Shown in pieces: positions 1 through 10,688 of a DNA stretch of 64,000 nucleotides. Made by a program: the position numbers and the translations under genes. The notes under the pieces are model-generated. The model did no database searches, was not told the origin of the DNA, and saw only the letters and a list, made by a program, of their open reading frames with translations. The number at the start of each line of letters is the position of its first letter. The first letter of the stretch is position 1. The stretch is from Gnetum montanum (lineage: Eukaryota > Streptophyta > Gnetopsida > Gnetales > Gnetaceae), in assembly GCA_015680685.1 (NCBI GenBank), contig MNCI01015802.1, positions 315,452 through 379,451 of the forward strand, written 5' to 3'.

Positions 1-864
1 ACCTGAAGTGGGAGTTTCTTATAAGAAGGAACAAAAACAACGTCATCACAACACATGAAGACATAACTTACCCGATGACGATGAACCCCCACTGGCCACT
101 ACAAGCTTAATGCAAATATAAGAGGCTATTCGAATCTCACGTAGGCATCGTAAAGAGAGCAGACTACCTAGGCTAGATTTAAACAACTTTTCTAAATTTT
201 CAGGAGGCTATGACTTAGATCCACATCAACATTTATTAGCCTTCTATGATGCTTGCACATGGAATAACATTGATAACAGTTGGCAAAAACTTAAGCTTTT
301 TCCTATGACACTCGTTGACCAAGAAAAAGTATGGTATAGATCATTAAAACTAGATTTGATACGATGCTGGTCAACAATGGTAGAAGTCTTTAACAAAAAA
401 TATCAAACCTATGCAAGAGTGTCAGCCTTGAGGAAATAAATCCAAGAATGGAAACAAGCACAACATGAACCCTTGGACATGGCCTTAGAAAGATATTATG
501 CACTGTTAAACAACTGTCTAGACCATGGGTTTTCTGAGGAAAGGCTAACGTACCATATTATTGATGAGCTACGTAATGAAATAAGAGCAACCTTAGGAAT
601 ATATGCCCAAGTTCAACTATATAACCTACGAACCCATCAAATCCAAGAGCTTATTAAGCAAGTAGCAAAAGAAGAAGGAGAATTGACTAGATGGGAGAGT
701 GTTGAAAAACATCAATGGGACCAAAATATTAACTCAACAAAGGTCCCTGATCATACAAAGAAGAAATCAACCAATTTCAATGTGGAAACATCATCTTTGC
801 CAATACAACAATCGTTAGAAGAAGCCAAGGCAAAGATCAATAAGATGTTGGAATGGATATATCA

Positions 865-878
865 AAAGTGTGGAGAAT
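865..878. other. No separate feature: interior of gag
   Basis: This short stretch belongs to the gag coding frame and has no site of its own. The G5-ATAT-C5 palindrome that closes the gag frame lies one kilobase further on, at 1865-1878, and has its own entry. Confidence 0.3.
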
Positions 879-1864
879 ATATCAATGATATTGGAGATAG
901 AGTTTTGACAACCCAAGAAGCAAGACGAAATAGTAGACAATTGGAAAGATGGGATAAAGGGAGTAAGCGCTCAACTACCAATTCTACGTATGAATGCAAC
1001 ATATGCCTGTACGATCACCCCAAAAGCCAATGCCCAATACTGTTACATTTACATGAGCATTGGGGAAGCACACTATATCCAAAGTTCATACAGAGGTACT
1101 ATGTTTGATCACAGTGGCAAAAATCCCAGTCGTGGGGGAGACCACCCTTAGATTGGAGGCACCCTTCATATTTTCTGAATCCAAATGCTTATCTCGTTCA
1201 ACACCCTGTTTCTCCATTCGGGCCACCATACTCTATCTCACCACAATGCCATTCTCCTCAATAGTATTAGCCCATACCTCCAACACAACCGCTACTTTGT
1301 ACACCTTATATTCCTCCTAACTTTCAACATTCTCATCCTTTACTTCCTTTCACAATGCCACCAACTATTCCTAAGGTGTTTGTGCCACAACAACCCACGA
1401 ACAACACTTGTGCTACTACTTCCAACAGCAGTGAGAAACCTTAGCAACATCAAAAGAACCCCTTCTTTAAACACGGTCGTAAGAAGGAACAACATAACCC
1501 AAAGGCCACTACATCTTCCAACTCAGCACAAGTCCCACACTGTGGTGCACCCTTACCTTCAAACCCAACACCTCATGTAACTTTATCAAGGCCACCAACT
1601 AACACTCCAACAACCATACAGCCCAATGAACACAACCATGGGAGGCATCATCATAATCCTTGCATATCATCTAACGGTCACAAACATCATAGTGGGTCAA
1701 CTCGTTATCTGGGAACTACATCGTATAAAGTGCCCCACTATGCTCATTATAATCAAGTTTGTGAACCCCAAGGGAATAAGTATAGACCAGTTCTAATACT
1801 TCCAACATGCAAGGATCCTTATCTTACATTTATTAATCCCTGCCATCCTCAACTTATTAGTTGT

Positions 1865-1878
1865 GGGGGATATCCCCC
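1865..1878. repeat. G5-ATAT-C5 palindrome at the gag stop
   Basis: GGGGGATATCCCCC is a perfect 14-bp palindrome inside the last gag codons. The plus-strand flank TTGTGGGGGA resembles the 3' polypurine tract (TTGTGGGCGTA at 6796-6806). Equivalent G-rich tracts lie at the same boundary in E2 (near 55703-55720), E3 (minus strand, near 42490) and E5 (minus strand, near 14050). A second, central polypurine tract is possible. Confidence 0.45.
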
Positions 1879-1888
1879 ATTTCAATAA

Positions 1889-3627
1889 CAAGTAGGATTA
1901 ATAAATATCTTTCATTTTGTTTAATTGTTTCAAATTTTTGTTTTCCAAGTTTTTATTTTTCAACTTTTTTGTGTTTTATCTTTTTATCTTTTTATCTTTT
2001 TGTGTGTTTGTATTTTCATGTTTTGTAAGTAATCTCATCTACGAATAAAACACTCATGTGGATCATTGGTTGAGATGTGTTTTATGTTATTAAGTCATGA
2101 GTGATCAATTATTTGGAACAGTGAGCCCATTACACTCACTCATCCACTCTACAAATAAGAGGTTATTTTTGAGGGTACAGTGATATTCTTGATATTTCTA
2201 AAAACTTAAAATTAATTTTGTGTTCATTGTACCCATAATGAAGAAGGATGGACCAAGAGGGAATGATTAAGGATGTGATATCAAGGGGACTTGCAGATTC
2301 TCTTTGGTGACATCTATGGGAGTTATCATGCAATGTGGTTATACTAAGATCCTTGTAGATTTAATGAAAAAATGGAAGTAAGAGTACTCAAAAGGGCACT
2401 TGAAAATGAAAAATTGTTTTAGGGGGTCCCACTGGAAAGACATGCACCCATGCCTGAAGGTTGACGGCTTCTCTAGATTTAGTAAAGTTCAAAAAGAAAA
2501 AGAAAAAGAAAAGAAAAACAAAGTGCCACAAAACAAAAAAATCACTTCTCCCTTGTATAAAATGCCAAGTGATTGTACACCTTGTTGTTATGGTACTCTC
2601 ATAGCTATTCATCATGGGATGAAACAATGCGATGTCATTGTTTAGAGGAATGGACTTGGTCTTGATCTTGGAATGACGGGTTAATGACATATTAATCATG
2701 CTTTACACACAAGATTCACTATGCCCGAGGATAGTTACCTCATGTCCCAATCTCTACGATCCCTTTCTATAGTTCATCTCATCTCACTGTTCGTGTAATT
2801 GTAGCTTGTGTTCCATGTAACATAGAATTTTCATCTCATTCCGGTGATATTTACATGTGTGTGTTTTGTGGAGTTAGTGAGGATTACATTTAACCCTTCT
2901 CGTGCCCACGGACACTTTAAGTGTGGTTACACAAGGGCATTATAGGTTGAAACCTACTTTGGGGAGGACCCACTTGTGTAATTTTTTGTAATCTTCACTA
3001 ATTCTTTAGCTCACACACACAATTTCTTACCCTCAGCTTAATTTTCTTTCCCTAATATTATCCCTCTATAATTTTAACATTCCAATGTACCATTACATTC
3101 CTTTTTTTCATAACCACCAAATTTTTAATTGCTCAAATTCACATCATTATCATTCATAGTGCCTCTCGAATCAATGAAATTACCCTAGGACTTCTTAATA
3201 CTTGCCAATGTCCTCAATCTTTCACATCAATTTCAAGAAAAATCATTAAAAATTTGATATTTTCATGTGTCTCACATCACTAGGGACAAGATATCGCGTA
3301 CGCGATATCTCGTCCCACGTGATATCACATACACGATGTACCATACGTGATATCATGTCCTATTTACCTATAAATAGGAACCCCCACTGCAACACTTAGC
3401 ATCATTTTGCCATTCACGCGAGGGGAGTTGTTGAAATTTTTCTCTACGACTTACGACTGCATGACCCTTGCTTTTTCACTCATATCTCGTGCACTGGTGC
3501 TCCAATTTTAATTTTGTTTAAACCTGCTTGAACCCGGAGTGTTCAATTTAGTCGTGGGGGAGAGACACTTACCGAAACGTGCCTAACATTTTTGAAATTT
3601 ATCATTGCCCAAAGGACATCAGTTAGG
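1889..3627 (+). other. E1 non-coding spacer between gag and ORF2
   Basis: No coding frame is conserved here. The stretch opens with a T-rich tract (1905-2010) and contains two blocks also found, in the matching orientation, in the integrase-ORF2 spacers of E5 and E6: a block around 2428-2460 (matching the minus strand near 13270-13310) and one around 2930-2985 (matching 12800-12850 and 26135-26170). The spacer is therefore an old part of the family, and E1 looks like the full plan with pol removed. The 3' part carries the promoter-like module described separately. Confidence 0.7.
3283..3376 (+). promoter_or_regulatory. Internal promoter-like module: palindrome + TATA box upstream of ORF2
   Basis: A 22-bp perfect palindrome (3289-3310) has the core GATATCGCGTACGCGATATC. 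Allowing one mismatched pair it extends to 34 bp (3283-3316, GGGAC/GTCCC ends). Further GATATC copies follow at about 3321 and 3349, and a TATA box (CTATAAATA) is at 3368-3376. The arrangement copies that of the LTR promoter of the same element (6818-6881). ORF2 begins about 470 bp downstream. Promoter activity is inferred. Confidence 0.6.
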
Positions 3628-3844
3628 GTAATTAACTTAACACTTAGAATAATTGTGCCAAAAATCATATGACCTTAAGTACACCGAGAGACTAAAATGA
3701 TAGCCACCTAAGTCACAAGATCCATTATTATAAATTTTGGGCACGATCACACGTTATAACATACAATCTTTAATTAAGGCAAGTAGTAAGGTATAACTTG
3801 ATTTCCAAAACAACCTTACTAATGCTTGGCCCATATGATTGCAG
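3628..3844 (+). other. Putative intron in the ORF2 leader
   Basis: Possible donor AGG|GTAATT at 3628, branch-site match CTTACTAAT at 3815-3823 and acceptor TTGCAG ending at 3844, one base before the ORF2 ATG. The branch adenine is about 22 nt from the acceptor, a normal plant distance. E2 has the same arrangement with a better donor (57482-57741), and E6 has the branch and acceptor on the minus strand (25305-25336). Splicing is inferred from this three-way conservation. Confidence 0.55.
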
Positions 3845-3845
3845 A

Positions 3846-6635
3846 ATGGCCCCGAAACATGCACAGCAGGAGGATCCTGTTCAAGGTGGAGCGAAACAAT
3901 CTTGGAGAGGTGGAAGACAAGGCCCTGCCAGAAAACATGCAGAACAAGAGGTGTAATCATTCAACATCCATCAAGAAGAACCTCCTACTAGATAGTCTAG
4001 GCAGGCAGAAGGAGGAGCCATTGTTGCACCTAAACCGGGACAACAACTCACATTGCCCCTGGAATGTGTTCAGGCTATCCATGAGAAGTCCACATTCACT
4101 GCAGTGATTATGGAGCTAAACTTCAAATCTTTTGTAGAGTTCTTTCTAGAGGTTGTTAGGGATCACCTCAAAGGGTCTCCCTTATGGCTTGTCCTCTCTG
4201 AAAGTAGTGCTTGGTACTTAGGTGAAACGTACTAATTCTGGCACAATAGGGAGCAAGGCACCACGGTTAACATTTGTGGTGTGACAGTTGATTTCTCTAC
4301 ACAGGCTATTTCGAAAGTGTTAAACCTTCTGAATTCAGGGTCTCATGTTTCTCGGTTATTTACCCATTCAGACCCTGATATGTGAAAGAATTGGTTAGAG
4401 AAGGCTTATGGTAGAGATAAAGCTTTTGGTGAGCTTACGACGGAAGATAGAGTTTATTTTAAGATTGGAACCTATCATCTCTTCCCCACAAAAGGTTTGA
4501 AAAGAATATCAATGTATGTGGCTAGAGGATGTGCAGTGTTGATGGGAAAGGTTAACGCTAACCTTCCCCATCTATATTTGACAGAGATCCTAAGGCGATT
4601 TGAAGAATGGAAGATAGGGAAGATGGTGCTGCCTTTCTCCTGTCTTATCAAAAAACTATGCCAACAGGCTGGTATTCAAGGGTACACTAATGATGTCCTC
4701 CAAAAAGCCCAGAATGCTTCTTATGTTGAATTGTTAAAAGCACCAGCTCCAAGAAAGAGCACCAGCGAAGATCTGAGACCCGAAGAAGAAGAAGAACAGA
4801 TGACTGGACCACCTGCAACTCAACTTGCAAGACCCAGCCAACCTCTAGCCACGGGTCCCAGCTAACAATAAGAAGCAGGGCCTAGCACAGGTCAGGATCA
4901 GCTACTGCCATTGCAAGACTATAAACTGTCGATGAGCCATGTTAGGGCCATCGCTAAGATGGTTAGTTGGGGAAGTCATGATGACGCAAACCTTTTCCGC
5001 ATCATCGATGATGCCGATCAGCCTACAATTTCATTAGATCGCACAAGGGATGAAGTATCAATTCAAATAGAAGGAGGGGAAAGCATATGATCGCAACAAA
5101 TCTTAGGAAACGTAGCATCTTTTTAGGTGTAGTTAGAGACTGGTGAAGGGGCCACTGTGGTGGTCATGCAACACTAGAATGTTGTGGGAGTTGTTGAAGT
5201 GGTCATGGATCACATCAAAGAATCTTTCAATGTACCTGTTGTGCCACTGGTAGATCTTTCAAGAGGAAGGGATGCTCAAACTCTTTTCAGAACCTCAATG
5301 ACTCCTACAGAACATGAGGATGTACTTGATAGATTGCTTCAAACAGAAGAAGTAATGATGTCCCTATTTGACATCCATCAAGATGTCACAACAATTCAAT
5401 CAAACCTCATTTCCACAAAGGGGAAGTTGTTCATATCCAAAGTAAGGGCCGAGCATGCTGAAGAAAAAGTGCAGAAACTACAAGAACAGCTCGTAGCCTT
5501 ACAAGCAGCATAGCAGGATCCTCTACAGTTTGTTCCCACAGACCAGCTAGATAACTTTAGAACAGAGCAACTAACCAAATTGACTACAAAGAATAAGAAG
5601 GTGACAGAAGAAAAGGAGAAGGTTGTTTGGGATGCTTCCACAGCAGAAGCGCAAACCCATGTGCATCTTAAGGCACTCAAGGCCTTAGAAGAAGAGAATA
5701 AGCAGTTGGTTGCAGATAACCTTCGGTTGACCTCTATGGAGAAACAAAAGAATGTTCTCAATGAACACTTTCATTAGTTACAAGAACAATTCATTCGGGT
5801 CAACCAAGATGTAAGTCATTTAGCTAGAGAGAATCGAACCCTCTCCATGGAGGAGGTACATGCTATTCACCAAAAATCAGCAATTGAGATAAGCGTGTGG
5901 CAGAATGAGGCTAAACGACACGAGAATCTGAAGGAGCATTTCCGTGACCAGGTGGGGATGTACAAACAAATCCTGGAGAAGGAGATCCATATGGCCAAGG
6001 CTCAAATCAACACTATCAGTGCTCAACACACTGATTGGAAAGCCATATTGGACACTTACACCTTCGCCCACCAAGCGAAAGTTAAAAATCGGGACCTGTA
6101 GATTTAGGACTTGATAGAATACATGGAGTTGGCAAACCTTAGATATGCCACCCTTGGCATGTTAACAGCAGGGCACCCGAGAACAGAGCTCGAATAGCAT
6201 GTAGCTTCCACCCATCTCAAATATGACGTAGAATTTGCAGAACGTAAGAAGCTGGTTGAAAAATTAGATGTTGCAAATTCTAAACTTGAGGTGGTAAAAG
6301 CAAGCTACCAAGGGCAAAATTATGTTGCAACCGACTTGGCTCGATGGCTAACAGATCTTCATGAATATAAAGACAAAGCTAGAGCCTATGAAGAGGAATG
6401 ACGGGTGTTCGCGGCATGGTATGTCAAAGCCAATTAGATGTTTCTACAACTACCCTGTCCATGGGAGGTGCCAACTCCATCAAACATAGGAACACCCGCA
6501 TGGACGACACAAGACCCTTGGACCAAAGAGGAGAAGCTCCAGGCTATTCTTCAATGCCATCAAGCTTCAAAGCCTGGAGCATGTGACAAAGGGAAAGCAC
6601 CCATGGAGGAGCCACTGCCACTAGAAACTACATGA
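3846..6635 (+). pseudogene. E1 ORF2: plant transposon-protein-like head and long coiled coil
   Basis: From the ATG at 3846 to the TGA at 6633-6635 the frame is 930 codons with no frameshift, broken only by about sixteen stop codons. Residues about 60-300 resemble the putative plant transposon protein domain (Transposase_32-like, also similar in plan to Athila ORF1 proteins). The landmark is VLPFSCLIKKLCQQAGI near 4623-4675, and E6 has the matching LPFPCLIKKLC. A Pro/Glu-rich linker follows (about 4740-4900), then coiled coil over about 5180-6400 rich in Glu, Lys, Gln and Leu heptads, and a C-terminal LPCPWEVP block near 6450-6475. No membrane segment or signal peptide is visible, so an envelope role is not supported. 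The function is unknown. ORF2 lies where Athila elements carry their extra ORF. Confidence 0.7.
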
Positions 6636-6789
6636 GTTCCATATTTTTGTAGTTGTAGCATTTTTTCTGTGTTGTGTCTTTCCACATTGCGGCATTATTT
6701 TATTTCATTTTTTCCAATTAATAATCCCATGCCTTTCCACTGTGTAATCAATGGAACTTGTTCTCTTTGTAACTCGAGGATGAGTTTTT

Positions 6790-6806
6790 ATTCAGTTGTG
6801 GGCGTA
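6790..6806 (+). other. E1 3' polypurine tract
   Basis: TTCAGTTGTGGGCGTA directly precedes the TGATG start of the 3' LTR. The family form, seen next to E3 (40500, minus strand) and E2 (60709-60724), is CAATCATGGGGGTA. It primes plus-strand DNA synthesis in LTR elements. Confidence 0.6.
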
Positions 6807-7603
6807 TGATGGGATGCGATATCGCGTCTACCTGCGATATCGCGTACGTGATATCGTAGTCCATCGTAATATCTATAAATAAGAAGCAACTTTCCCTTGT
6901 TTCATATCCTAGTTTAGATTGTAGTGAAACTCTAGCAGTTTGATCCCTCCAGAGTTAGATTATTTTCCAATGTCTGCCTGCAGTGTGATGAATGTAATTG
7001 TACGACATTCTTTATTTGAGTGTGACGTACTTGGACATGCACATGACTAGCAATAAAGATCAAGATTACTTCATCATTGCATCATTCACTTTGTTATTTA
7101 ATTGTTTATTTATTTAATGTTATTTACTATTTTCTCTCTCATCCTTAAACTCCTAGAACGCAAAACGAGTACGACTTGATTACGAGCATTTAAGTGTGAC
7201 TACTTGGTATCCCAATGGTGTACCTAGGATCTGGACTTGGTAATCCCAGTGGTAGTCATGCACGAGGTCCAAGATGTGTATGGATGATCAAGGAATCGAC
7301 TGCTCGTCGCACTTAGGCTAAATTAGATTTTCTTACCTTTTCCTCCTAGCTTAGCTTAGTTAATATTACATTCCACTGCCTTTAGAAGTAGCATTAGAAT
7401 TAGGAACATATCATACACCTCACTCTGGACTAAACCATACATGACAATTATAAATACTAGTCCAGGTGGGAAGACAGAGAACTACGACTTAAGGTTAACG
7501 ATCTAGGTGCCACAACTAGTCCGTCTATGGAGTTCGAACGGATTGCTCGTGAAAACGCTCGTATTCGTATGGTTGATTGTAGGGGTATCTCCACCACTCA
7601 TTA
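6807..7603 (+). repeat. E1 3' LTR
   Basis: It starts TGATGGG after the polypurine tract and ends near CCACTCATTA, a decayed form of the family end CTCATCA. It contains the palindromic module and TATA box (6818-6881), the conserved GTGACGTACTTGGACATGCACATGA block, an AATAAA signal at 7052-7057, and the GGTTGATTGTAGGGGTATCTC block near the end that is shared with E2 and E3. The length is about 797 bp. Confidence 0.8.
6816..6881 (+). promoter_or_regulatory. E1 LTR promoter module (GATATC/GTAC repeats + TATA)
   Basis: GATATCGCG at about 6818, then the near-palindrome GATATCGCGTACGTGATATC at 6836-6855, then CTATAAATA at 6873-6881. It has the same syntax as the internal module at 3283-3376. Confidence 0.65.
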
Positions 7604-8179
7604 GTTACCAAGCACTATGCTACTGGGCGTACCAAGCAATAACATTACTAGGATTACCAAGCGAATACATGTTACACTTGAAGCAATCATACTTCTATAT
7701 TTAATCTATTTAGCTTATCCTGGCTAATTATTTAATTAGCTTAATTATTAAAAAACATTGAATAAATAACTAATAGCATTAAATGCATGAATAAAACATC
7801 TAAACTATCTAGAATGCTACATGGTTTATCAAGAAGCTCATCTTTATTGCTGCACACACTATCGTGCTTAGGTACAATAGTGCTCAAATAAAGATCCATA
7901 TGCTTAATGACTCTTGCTGCAAGCACTCAAGAAAATATTCTAACTTTCAAATGTAAAAACTATAAGAGTTTGGCTACTACTATGACTCGAATGCCCATAA
8001 ACATGACTGGAGCTACAGGACTACATCGATGAGGCCCCATAGACATAGCAGATGCTACATTAATGTGACCCCATCGACATGGCCCCATAAACATAGTAGA
8101 CTCTACAGCAAAGCATACCCATTGATAGGGCGACACCACGTACATAGGGCCCATCGATGCAACACTTTGATGCTCATCA
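7604..8179 (-). repeat. LTR_A fragment, interrupted by E1
   Basis: It aligns along its length with the 3' two thirds of the complete LTR at 19815-20774. The match starts at GTTACCAAGC, runs through the shared block around AAACATTGAATAAATAA, and ends at CTCATCA (8173-8179). The remainder of this LTR must lie left of E1, outside the window. It carries the ATCGATG/GGCCCC-type upstream repeats (8020-8110) instead of GATATC repeats. Confidence 0.75.
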
Positions 8180-8798
8180 CATATATACATGACTAACTCT
8201 ATTATGAATGCCACATCTTTGTTTAAGTGGTATTACAAAATTACTATGTAATGCATGATTAACACATATGATAAAAAAGGATAAAACAAAACAAAGCTAA
8301 ACTTGACATAGTACCTTCATGTTCTAGGTGGTGGTGGCTCTTCCATTAGTTTCTTTTCCTTATCATCTAGCTTTTAAAATTGGTAACAGTTCAATAGCAC
8401 TGAGCTTTTCTTCGTTTGATCTAGAATTATGTACTATTTATGTAAATTCAACAATGTTAGCTGGAGTTAGTACTTCTTAAGGACATGGAAGTTGTGGAAA
8501 CATGTTTTTGACTTTCATGTATCATGCTACAAACTATGTTCTTTCTACTTCAAAAGCTATGGCCATCTTCTACAGCTCTTCATAATCTATCATCTTGCAG
8601 GTCAAGTTTGTTGCTACATTTTTTTTATCTTGGTATCTAGACTTGACTATTTGTAGTTCAGAGTTTGCTATGTGAAGTTTCTGTTGTGCATCTTTTCTAT
8701 CTACAAACTCTTTTTCATACATTGAGTATACTATAGCAACTTGCTACTCTAGTTTTGTTCTTGGCCTACCTACTATTAACATGGCTAAGTTAGCATGT
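8180..8798 (-). pseudogene. ORF2 3' fragment next to LTR_A
   Basis: Reading leftwards from 8798, the minus strand encodes the last part of ORF2. It ends in a TGA at 8317-8319, followed by a decayed polypurine tract at about 8180-8200 in which most G residues are now A or T. The same fragment with the same right-hand break occurs at 20915-21396. LTR_B abuts its truncated end. It is a relic with several stops. Confidence 0.65.
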
Positions 8799-9663
8799 TG
8801 ATGAGCGGTGAGTATACCCTATGCTCAACCATATGCATTCCAAGCATTCACATGCAATCTAGTTGAATTCCATAGATTTAAGTTCCTAAGTATGCTAGTT
8901 CTAGGAAGTGAAAGCTAATCATGACGATCGTTGTCTTCCCAACTACATTTGTGAAGCTTAGTTGTATGGTTAAGTGTAATTGTGACACATGATTTTTATT
9001 ATTTTATATTTTATTCACCTATGATTGATAACAAGTTGAAACTAGATTTATTAACCAATTTAACTAATCTAATTGCTAATTAATAACTAACTATTCTAAC
9101 ATAAGCATTCGATCCCACTTTTCGTACATATCCTGAATGCATACCACACTGCTGGGTTACCAAGCATTAAGTGCTGCCAAGATTACCAAGCACTGTATGT
9201 TATGCTCAAAGCTATTGTACTTATGTATTTAGTCTATTTAGCTTAATTAATTAATTAATTAATTAAAGTTTTACTTATCTTGATTAATCATGTAATTAAT
9301 GAAAATGGTAAATGTAGAAATAAATCATTAATCTATTCCAAGTGCTACAAGGTTTGATCAAAAGGCTTATCTTTATTGTTGTTCACACTAGTGTTCTCAG
9401 GTACATTAGTGCTTGAATAAAGATCTGTACACTTTCTAACTCCTGCTACGAGCACTTAGAAAAAATATTCTAACTTCAAATGACAAAACTAAAAGAGCTC
9501 TACTATAACTATGATAAGAATCCCATAAACACAGTAAATGAGTGCGTATTTATAGACTTTATTACAGAGCTGTGTTGAGAAGGTTTCATAAATGCAGTAA
9601 ACGATATGTTGACATAGCCTTGTCGACAGGGGTCCATTTATGTGACACTTTGACACTTCATCA
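8799..9663 (-). repeat. LTR_B, embedded between two ORF2 pieces
   Basis: It is bounded by TGATGAG (8799) and CATCA (9663), 865 bp, with a polypurine tract on its right (CCCCCACGACTAAATGAAAA, minus strand). It is therefore the 3' LTR of the element to its right. Its partner at the corresponding place in the next unit is 21397-22253. Confidence 0.75.
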
Positions 9664-10456
9664 CACCCCCACGACTAAATGAAAACTCATCCTTGAGTTC
9701 TGTTACAAAATTAGAAAGGTAAGAATTATTAACTAACACTTGACACAAAAAAACTAAGTGCCTCAATGTACAAATTGACATCATTACAAAATTTGTGGTG
9801 TTCATGACAAGAAATTAAACACCATGATGTGACTACTCAAACTAGGCAACACATCCTCTAACAGCATGAAGATGGTTGAGAAGTTCGAACAATCCCAAGT
9901 GGTGGAGGTTCCTGAGGTTCTGAAGGACCTTCACTAGCTTTGGATGCATGTGGTGGTTGAGGAGGCTCTAGCTATTCTACTATTGTTGTTGCCTTTGATG
10001 AAAGGTGAAAGGCATCTAGTAATGCCTTCATCTTCTCCTCCTTACTCTGGGGATCATTCGTAGTTCATGCAGCATCACCAATGTGGGCTAAACTTGGAAT
10101 ATCCCATGGATAGGTTATTACTAGGAATAGCTCCTTTATGTTGATGAACTAGGTAGCAAATTGTTTGTGTTCGACATCGAACACCTTGACTGTGTTTTGT
10201 AGCTCTTGGTAGTCATTCATTCTTTTGGCCAAGCTCTTAGCATTGGATCTTTGATCAGTATATTTTCCCTTTAGAACCTCAAGTTCAGCGTTTGCCTCTA
10301 CAAGCTTTTGCTTGGTTTCCTTGTGATGCTTGAACTCGGTCTTATATAAAATGTACAAGTTGGCCACCTACTTGATCTGTTAATGGGGCAACACCATGTA
10401 AATGGGGCCTCATCAATGAGGGTCCATTGATATGACACTTTGATGCTCAGCATACC
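9590..10456 (-). repeat. Local duplication: LTR tail + polypurine tract + ORF2 end
   Basis: The stretch from about 9590 to 10378 (LTR tail, polypurine tract, ORF2 C-terminus) is repeated as about 10380 to 11175. The join lies at about 10378, where ORF2 sequence (GGCCACCTACTTGATCTG) passes directly into an LTR tail that ends at about 10456 before a second polypurine tract. The ORF2 piece at 10149-10367 encodes the coiled-coil end, including KLVEANAELEVLKGKYTDQR. Confidence 0.65.
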
Positions 10457-10688
10457 CCCATGACTAAATGAAAACTCATCCTCAAGTTCCCTTACAAAAT
10501 TGGGAAGGTATGGAATTATCGACTAGCTCTTAATAGAATAATCTGACATGACAAAACTAAGTGCCTAAGTGTACAAATCAATGCATTACAAAAACTATGG
10601 TGTTCATGGAAAAAAATTGAACACCAAGACATGATCACACAAAAATTAGATAACACTTCCTCTAATGGCATGAAGGTGGTGGAGAAGA

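Larger units (their letters stand above)
2..1888 (+). pseudogene. E1 gag (decayed, 5' partial)
   Basis: Gag forms the virus-like particle and packages element RNA. One reading frame runs from base 2 to a TAA at 1886-1888 and carries only scattered stop codons. The retrotransposon gag core is recognisable from about 180 to 720: an NNFSKFSGGYD entry, a WQKLKLFP motif, then a helical stretch beginning LERYYALLNNCLDHGF. A zinc-knuckle-like CNICLYDHPKSQC (CX2CX3HX4C, one residue shorter than the classical CCHC spacing) is near 990-1035. The C-terminal third is rich in Pro, Gln, His and Asn and ends in GGYPPFQ. E2 shows the same ending. No protease follows. Internal stops mean it is not translated as such. 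The family assignment is firm; the assignment to the OTA branch is inferred. Confidence 0.85.
1..7603 (+). mobile_element. E1: pol-less Ty3/gypsy element (gag + ORF2), 5' end outside window
   Basis: The order is gag, long spacer, ORF2, polypurine tract and 3' LTR, all on the plus strand. No protease, reverse transcriptase or integrase is present. The same order is found in E2 (52343-61113), so this is a shared architecture and not a private deletion. The element sits inside a minus-strand LTR: sequence resuming at 7604 matches the interior of the complete LTR at 19815-20774. The 5' LTR and the PBS would lie left of the window, so the target duplication cannot be checked. Confidence 0.85.

Noticed and set aside
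2388-2699. Open minus-strand frame of about 100 codons
   Set aside because: It lies in the non-coding E1 spacer, has a low-complexity Phe run from an A-rich tract, and is not kept in E2.
3283-3360. GATATC palindromes as a CRISPR-like array or a satellite
   Set aside because: Units are directly adjacent at a 14-bp step without spacers, few in number, and always tied to a TATA box in a plant retroelement.
3846-6635. ORF2 as a retroviral-type envelope gene
   Set aside because: The position fits, but no signal peptide, membrane anchor or cleavage site is visible, and the body is coiled coil.
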